7,940 bases of DNA, taken from contig DXZS01000006.1 in the NCBI GenBank assembly GCA_019419505.1, positions 1-7,940 of the forward strand, read 5' to 3'. The notes under the pieces are model-generated. The model made no database searches and had not been told where the DNA came from. It worked only from the letters and a program-made list of their open reading frames with translations. Below, piece by piece: positions 6,139 through 7,940 of this stretch (the first letter of the stretch is position 1; each line of letters starts with the position of its first letter). A program made the position numbers and the translations under genes. This DNA is from Collinsella sp. (GTDB taxonomy: Bacteria; Actinomycetota; Coriobacteriia; Coriobacteriales; Coriobacteriaceae).

Positions 6139-6756
6139 TCATAGTTCCTTTGATTTCACGCACTCTGCGTAAGCCAACGGGAACGAGGCTTTCAGCATGG
6201 TGCTTTTTTGTACCGTCCAGCCGTTTTCCCGCAGAAATGACAGATATTCTTCGCTCGTCCACTTGCTGTGCAGCGGAAAGCCCGCCAATTTCATGAGAAA
6301 TGCCTTGAGCTTTCCCAAGAAATCGTTGTCCGCGTGGGTGAAGGTGGGCGCAACCAGAACTCCGTCGTCCCTCAGCACCCGGCGAATCTCGGAGAGGGCC
6401 TTCTGCGGTTCCGGCACAATATGCAGGGCATTGGCCACAATGATCACGTCAAAGCTACCATCTGCATAGGGGAGGTGAAACATATCCTGCACGGAGAAAT
6501 GCAGCTTGGCGGATCGGTTACACCGCCGCGCTTCCGCGGTCATCTCCGGCGATGCGTCCGTAGCCTCGATATACTTGGCGCTGCTCACGATATTTTTAGC
6601 GATCGAGCCTGTGCCGGTGGCCAACTCCAGCACCGATTTGTGCTGTACCACAGGGCGCAGCAGCTCGTACAGCCGCTCGTAAGCCGCTGCGTCCTTGCGC
6701 ATGAAGCAGTCGTACCGCCCGGCGTTTTTATCCCAAAAATCTTGACTGTTTCTCAT
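6139..6756 (-). CDS. Class I SAM-dependent methyltransferase (UbiE/Methyltransf_11-like), first gene of the operon
   Basis: This is an intact 205-residue methyltransferase. The N-terminal FWDKNAGRYDCFMRKD segment is the usual opening of UbiE-like enzymes, followed by motif I VLELATGTG (residues 42-50), the acid in EATDASPEM (Asp67), motif II SFDVIIVANALHIV, and motif III RVLRDDGVLVAPTF. ATG 6756 is preceded by GAGG about 8 bases upstream. It is the promoter-proximal gene of a minus-strand operon that runs through the remnant (one-base gap), a second methyltransferase, the frameshifted methyltransferase and the hydrolase. Substrate unknown; the lack of quinone-pathway neighbours argues against a housekeeping UbiE role. 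Confidence 0.88.
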   Translation of the reverse strand: MRNSQDFWDKNAGRYDCFMRKDAAAYERLYELLRPVVQHKSVLELATGTGSIAKNIVSSAKYIEATDASPEMTAEARRCNRSAKLHFSVQDMFHLPYADGSFDVIIVANALHIVPEPQKALSEIRRVLRDDGVLVAPTFTHADNDFLGKLKAFLMKLAGFPLHSKWTSEEYLSFLRENGWTVQKSTMLKASFPLAYAECVKSKEL

Positions 6757-6780
6757 GATTTCATCCTCATAACGACATGT

Positions 6781-6819
6781 TAACTCTTTCTAACTCATCT
6801 GACTCGAGTTGTCTGCCAA
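6781..6819 (-). promoter_or_regulatory. Candidate promoter/operator of the methyltransferase operon
   Basis: On the minus strand a -35-like TTGGCA (6819-6814) is separated by 19 bases from GTTAGA (6794-6789), a weak -10. The spacer contains the perfect palindrome ACTCGAGT (6802-6809). A long spacer with an internal dyad is typical of MerR-type promoters. On the plus strand TAACTC (6781), TAACTC (6791) and TGACTC (6800) are spaced 10 and 9 bp apart, about one helical turn. No regulator gene is in the window. Sites are directly visible; the regulatory role is inferred. Confidence 0.35.
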
Positions 6820-6903
6820 CATTTTTGGGATAATTAATGACGCTCCCCGGTAATAATTTGCAGAGTCAGATTACCGATTACGTTCTTCTCCCTATGCTTT
6901 CTC

Positions 6904-7138
6904 AAACCCTATGTCGGAAAGCTGTACCAGAAGGGGTCGACTTCGTCGCGAGGGGGGGGTCGGAGCCCGTCTACATACAGGTGAGCGACGACGTCAGCGC
7001 CGATTCGACGCTCGAGAGGGAGCTCGCGTCGCTTCTGTCAATCAGGGATACGTTCCCGAAGGCGCTCATTGCCCGTACGAGACATAGGCCCTATACCCGG
7101 AGGGTGTGTTCGTTGAATCGATCTGCTGGCTCCAATGA
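6904..7138 (+). pseudogene. C-terminal remnant of a DUF4143 (AAA-type) ATPase, two frameshifts
   Basis: This is the tail of an AAA-ATPase/DUF4143 protein. Reading starts as PYVGKLYQK (to 6933), shifts to VDFVARGGSEPVYIQVSDDV...ELASLLSIRDTFPKALIARTRH (6936-7097), then shifts again to EGVFVESICWLQ with stop TGA 7136-7138. The family usually has KEVDFVA and RxxGxxV at these two points, so each shift is a single lost base (near 6934, where GAG has become GG, and near 7100). The N-terminal ATPase domain with its Walker motifs is missing. An ATG at 6837 opens the middle frame, but its first 30 residues are not family-like and it has no ribosome binding site. The next remnant begins directly at its stop codon. 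Confidence 0.72.
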
Positions 7139-7317
7139 AGCTGTGCCCCGGCGACGTGGTCAACATCGCCCCGGGTGTGAAACATTGGCACGGAGCCGCG
7201 CCCGAGAGCTGGTTCTCCCATCTTGCGCTGGAGGTTCCGGGTGAGGAGACCTCCAACGAGTGGTTGGAGCCCGAGGGCGACGGGGAATATCTCAAAGAGA
7301 CTAACAAGGAGGCTTAA
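7117..7317 (+). pseudogene. C-terminal remnant of a cupin-domain protein
   Basis: The frame (ATG at 7135) encodes PGDVVNIAPGVKHWHGAAPE, then WFSHLALEVPGEETSNEWLEP, ending at TAA 7315-7317. This is the second cupin motif (G...P.G..H.H) and the usual tail of cupins found alone or fused to carboxymuconolactone decarboxylase-like proteins. Only about 60 residues remain. The first cupin motif with its metal-binding His/Glu is absent, and the frame opens just upstream at 7117 inside the DUF4143 remnant. No Shine-Dalgarno precedes the ATG. It is therefore a fragment left by a deletion. Its last 17 bases overlap the 3' end of the convergent sirtuin gene. Confidence 0.75.
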
Positions 7318-7940
7318 ATACCTTCGCCGTCCGTGCCGCCGAGACCAGGGTGCCCAAGTCGGCCTGGATCGCCTCCGCCTTGCTCCCGAGCTGCAACGGA
7401 GCCGTGTTGCCTGAGATGTTTACGCTTAGCAGGTGCGTGTCCGGCAGCTTCGCGGCCATGCTCCAAAACGGGAGCGTGATGATGCCGGGGGTCATCTCGC
7501 CCACGCCGAGCTCCAGCAACAGCATGCGGCTACTACCGCGCTCGCGCACGAAGCGCTCGTATCGTCCGAGGCTCTCGCACCATGTCGCACCCTGCAGAAA
7601 CGTGTCGTCGCGCACCCACGGCACAAGCTGCCAGCCGCAGTGCGGGCATCGGGGGACATCCTCGCTTCGGACCTCGAACCCCGCCATGCCCGTGAGCATA
7701 CGCTCGACGTAGGGACTCGCGTCGAAGAGTTCGTCGCAGCACGGCTGCTTGCATTGAAGGTATGCGAAGCCCCCCTGATAGTTACAGGCTCTCTCGGCGG
7801 GAAACGTCTTCTCGACCTGGGTGTCCACATTGGTGCTCAGGATGAAGTGGTCCTTATGGCCGATGAGGGACCGCAGGTCGAGATAGGGCTGCGAGACCGG
7901 CTCGCGCAGCATGAAATCGATGTATCGCGCGTAGTAGGCC
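7301..7940 (-). CDS. Class M-like Sir2 family protein (sirtuin), 5' end outside window
   Basis: The frame is open from the right edge (AYYARYIDF then ATG 7912), so the start is beyond the window. It ends at TAG 7301-7303. Visible parts are the NAD-site motif LSTNVDTQ, then YQGGFAYLQC, a zinc ribbon with Cys-x3-Cys (CKQPC) and Cys-Pro-His-Cys, the segment VRDDTFLQGATW, and LELGVGEMTPGIITLPFW. Classical sirtuins have a catalytic His in the HG motif; here that position is Gln (CAG, 7775-7777), while the Asn and Asp of TNVD are kept. This pattern and the Cys-x3-Cys knuckle match class M sirtuins (SirTM), which act as protein ADP-ribosyltransferases on lipoylated GcvH-like carriers in macrodomain operons (recalled knowledge). 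No macrodomain, GcvH-L or lipoate ligase gene is on the visible side; partners could lie to the right. The last codons overlap the cupin remnant, so the C-terminus may be altered. Confidence 0.85.
   Translation of the reverse strand, partial: AYYARYIDFMLREPVSQPYLDLRSLIGHKDHFILSTNVDTQVEKTFPAERACNYQGGFAYLQCKQPCCDELFDASPYVERMLTGMAGFEVRSEDVPRCPHCGWQLVPWVRDDTFLQGATWCESLGRYERFVRERGSSRMLLLELGVGEMTPGIITLPFWSMAAKLPDTHLLSVNISGNTAPLQLGSKAEAIQADLGTLVSAARTAKVFKPPC

Noticed and set aside
6837..6903. ATG at 6837 as the start of a real gene
   Set aside because: There is no Shine-Dalgarno, the first 30 residues fit no family, and the DUF4143 homology starts later in another frame.
6952..6959. G8 run as a phase-variation site
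   Set aside because: It lies inside a truncated, twice-frameshifted remnant, where switching would have no consequence.

Overview
The window looks like a decayed accessory locus in a high-GC actinobacterium. A gut Coriobacteriia genome (Eggerthella/Adlercreutzia/Olsenella-like) is my best guess, from the GC-rich codon use of the flanks, the IS21 and IS30 transposase types, and the cupin, DUF4143-ATPase and sirtuin gene styles. This taxonomic call is inference.

Layout. (1) From 1 to about 3.73 kb lie two nested insertion sequences. An IS30-family transposase gene, whose start is off the left edge, is split by a complete IS21-family element at 606-3274. The IS21 copy has matched 50-bp ends, a 6-bp target duplication (CGGCTG), and istA-istB plus a third small gene on the minus strand. 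Removing the IS21 copy and one target repeat restores the IS30 transposase frame exactly (3-605 joined to 3281-3505). istA carries two net +1 frameshifts, so the IS21 copy is probably no longer autonomous. (2) From about 3.73 to 6.83 kb the base composition drops and codon use becomes Firmicutes-like. A minus-strand, tightly packed operon starts near 6.8 kb. Its order is a UbiE-like methyltransferase, an LCMT-like methyltransferase that lost its catalytic core by an in-frame deletion, a second intact small-molecule-type methyltransferase, a second LCMT-like methyltransferase frameshifted at an A8 run, and a BAAT-type alpha/beta hydrolase that loses its 3' end at the IS30 side. I read this as a horizontally acquired clostridial-type methyltransferase operon under erosion. 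(3) From 6.9 to 7.32 kb are two abutting gene remnants of host-like composition: the C-terminal tail of a DUF4143 ATPase with two frameshifts, and the C-terminal tail of a cupin protein. (4) From 7.30 kb to the right edge is a minus-strand sirtuin lacking its 5' end. It has Gln where classical sirtuins have the catalytic His, as in class M (SirTM, ADP-ribosylating) sirtuins.

How the pieces relate: the simplest history is a foreign operon hit by an IS30 element, itself later hit by an IS21 element, with gene debris marking the right border. Probably functional genes are istB, the small IS21 third gene, the two complete methyltransferases and the sirtuin. The rest is broken, truncated or frame-disrupted. 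No RNA gene or CRISPR array was seen.
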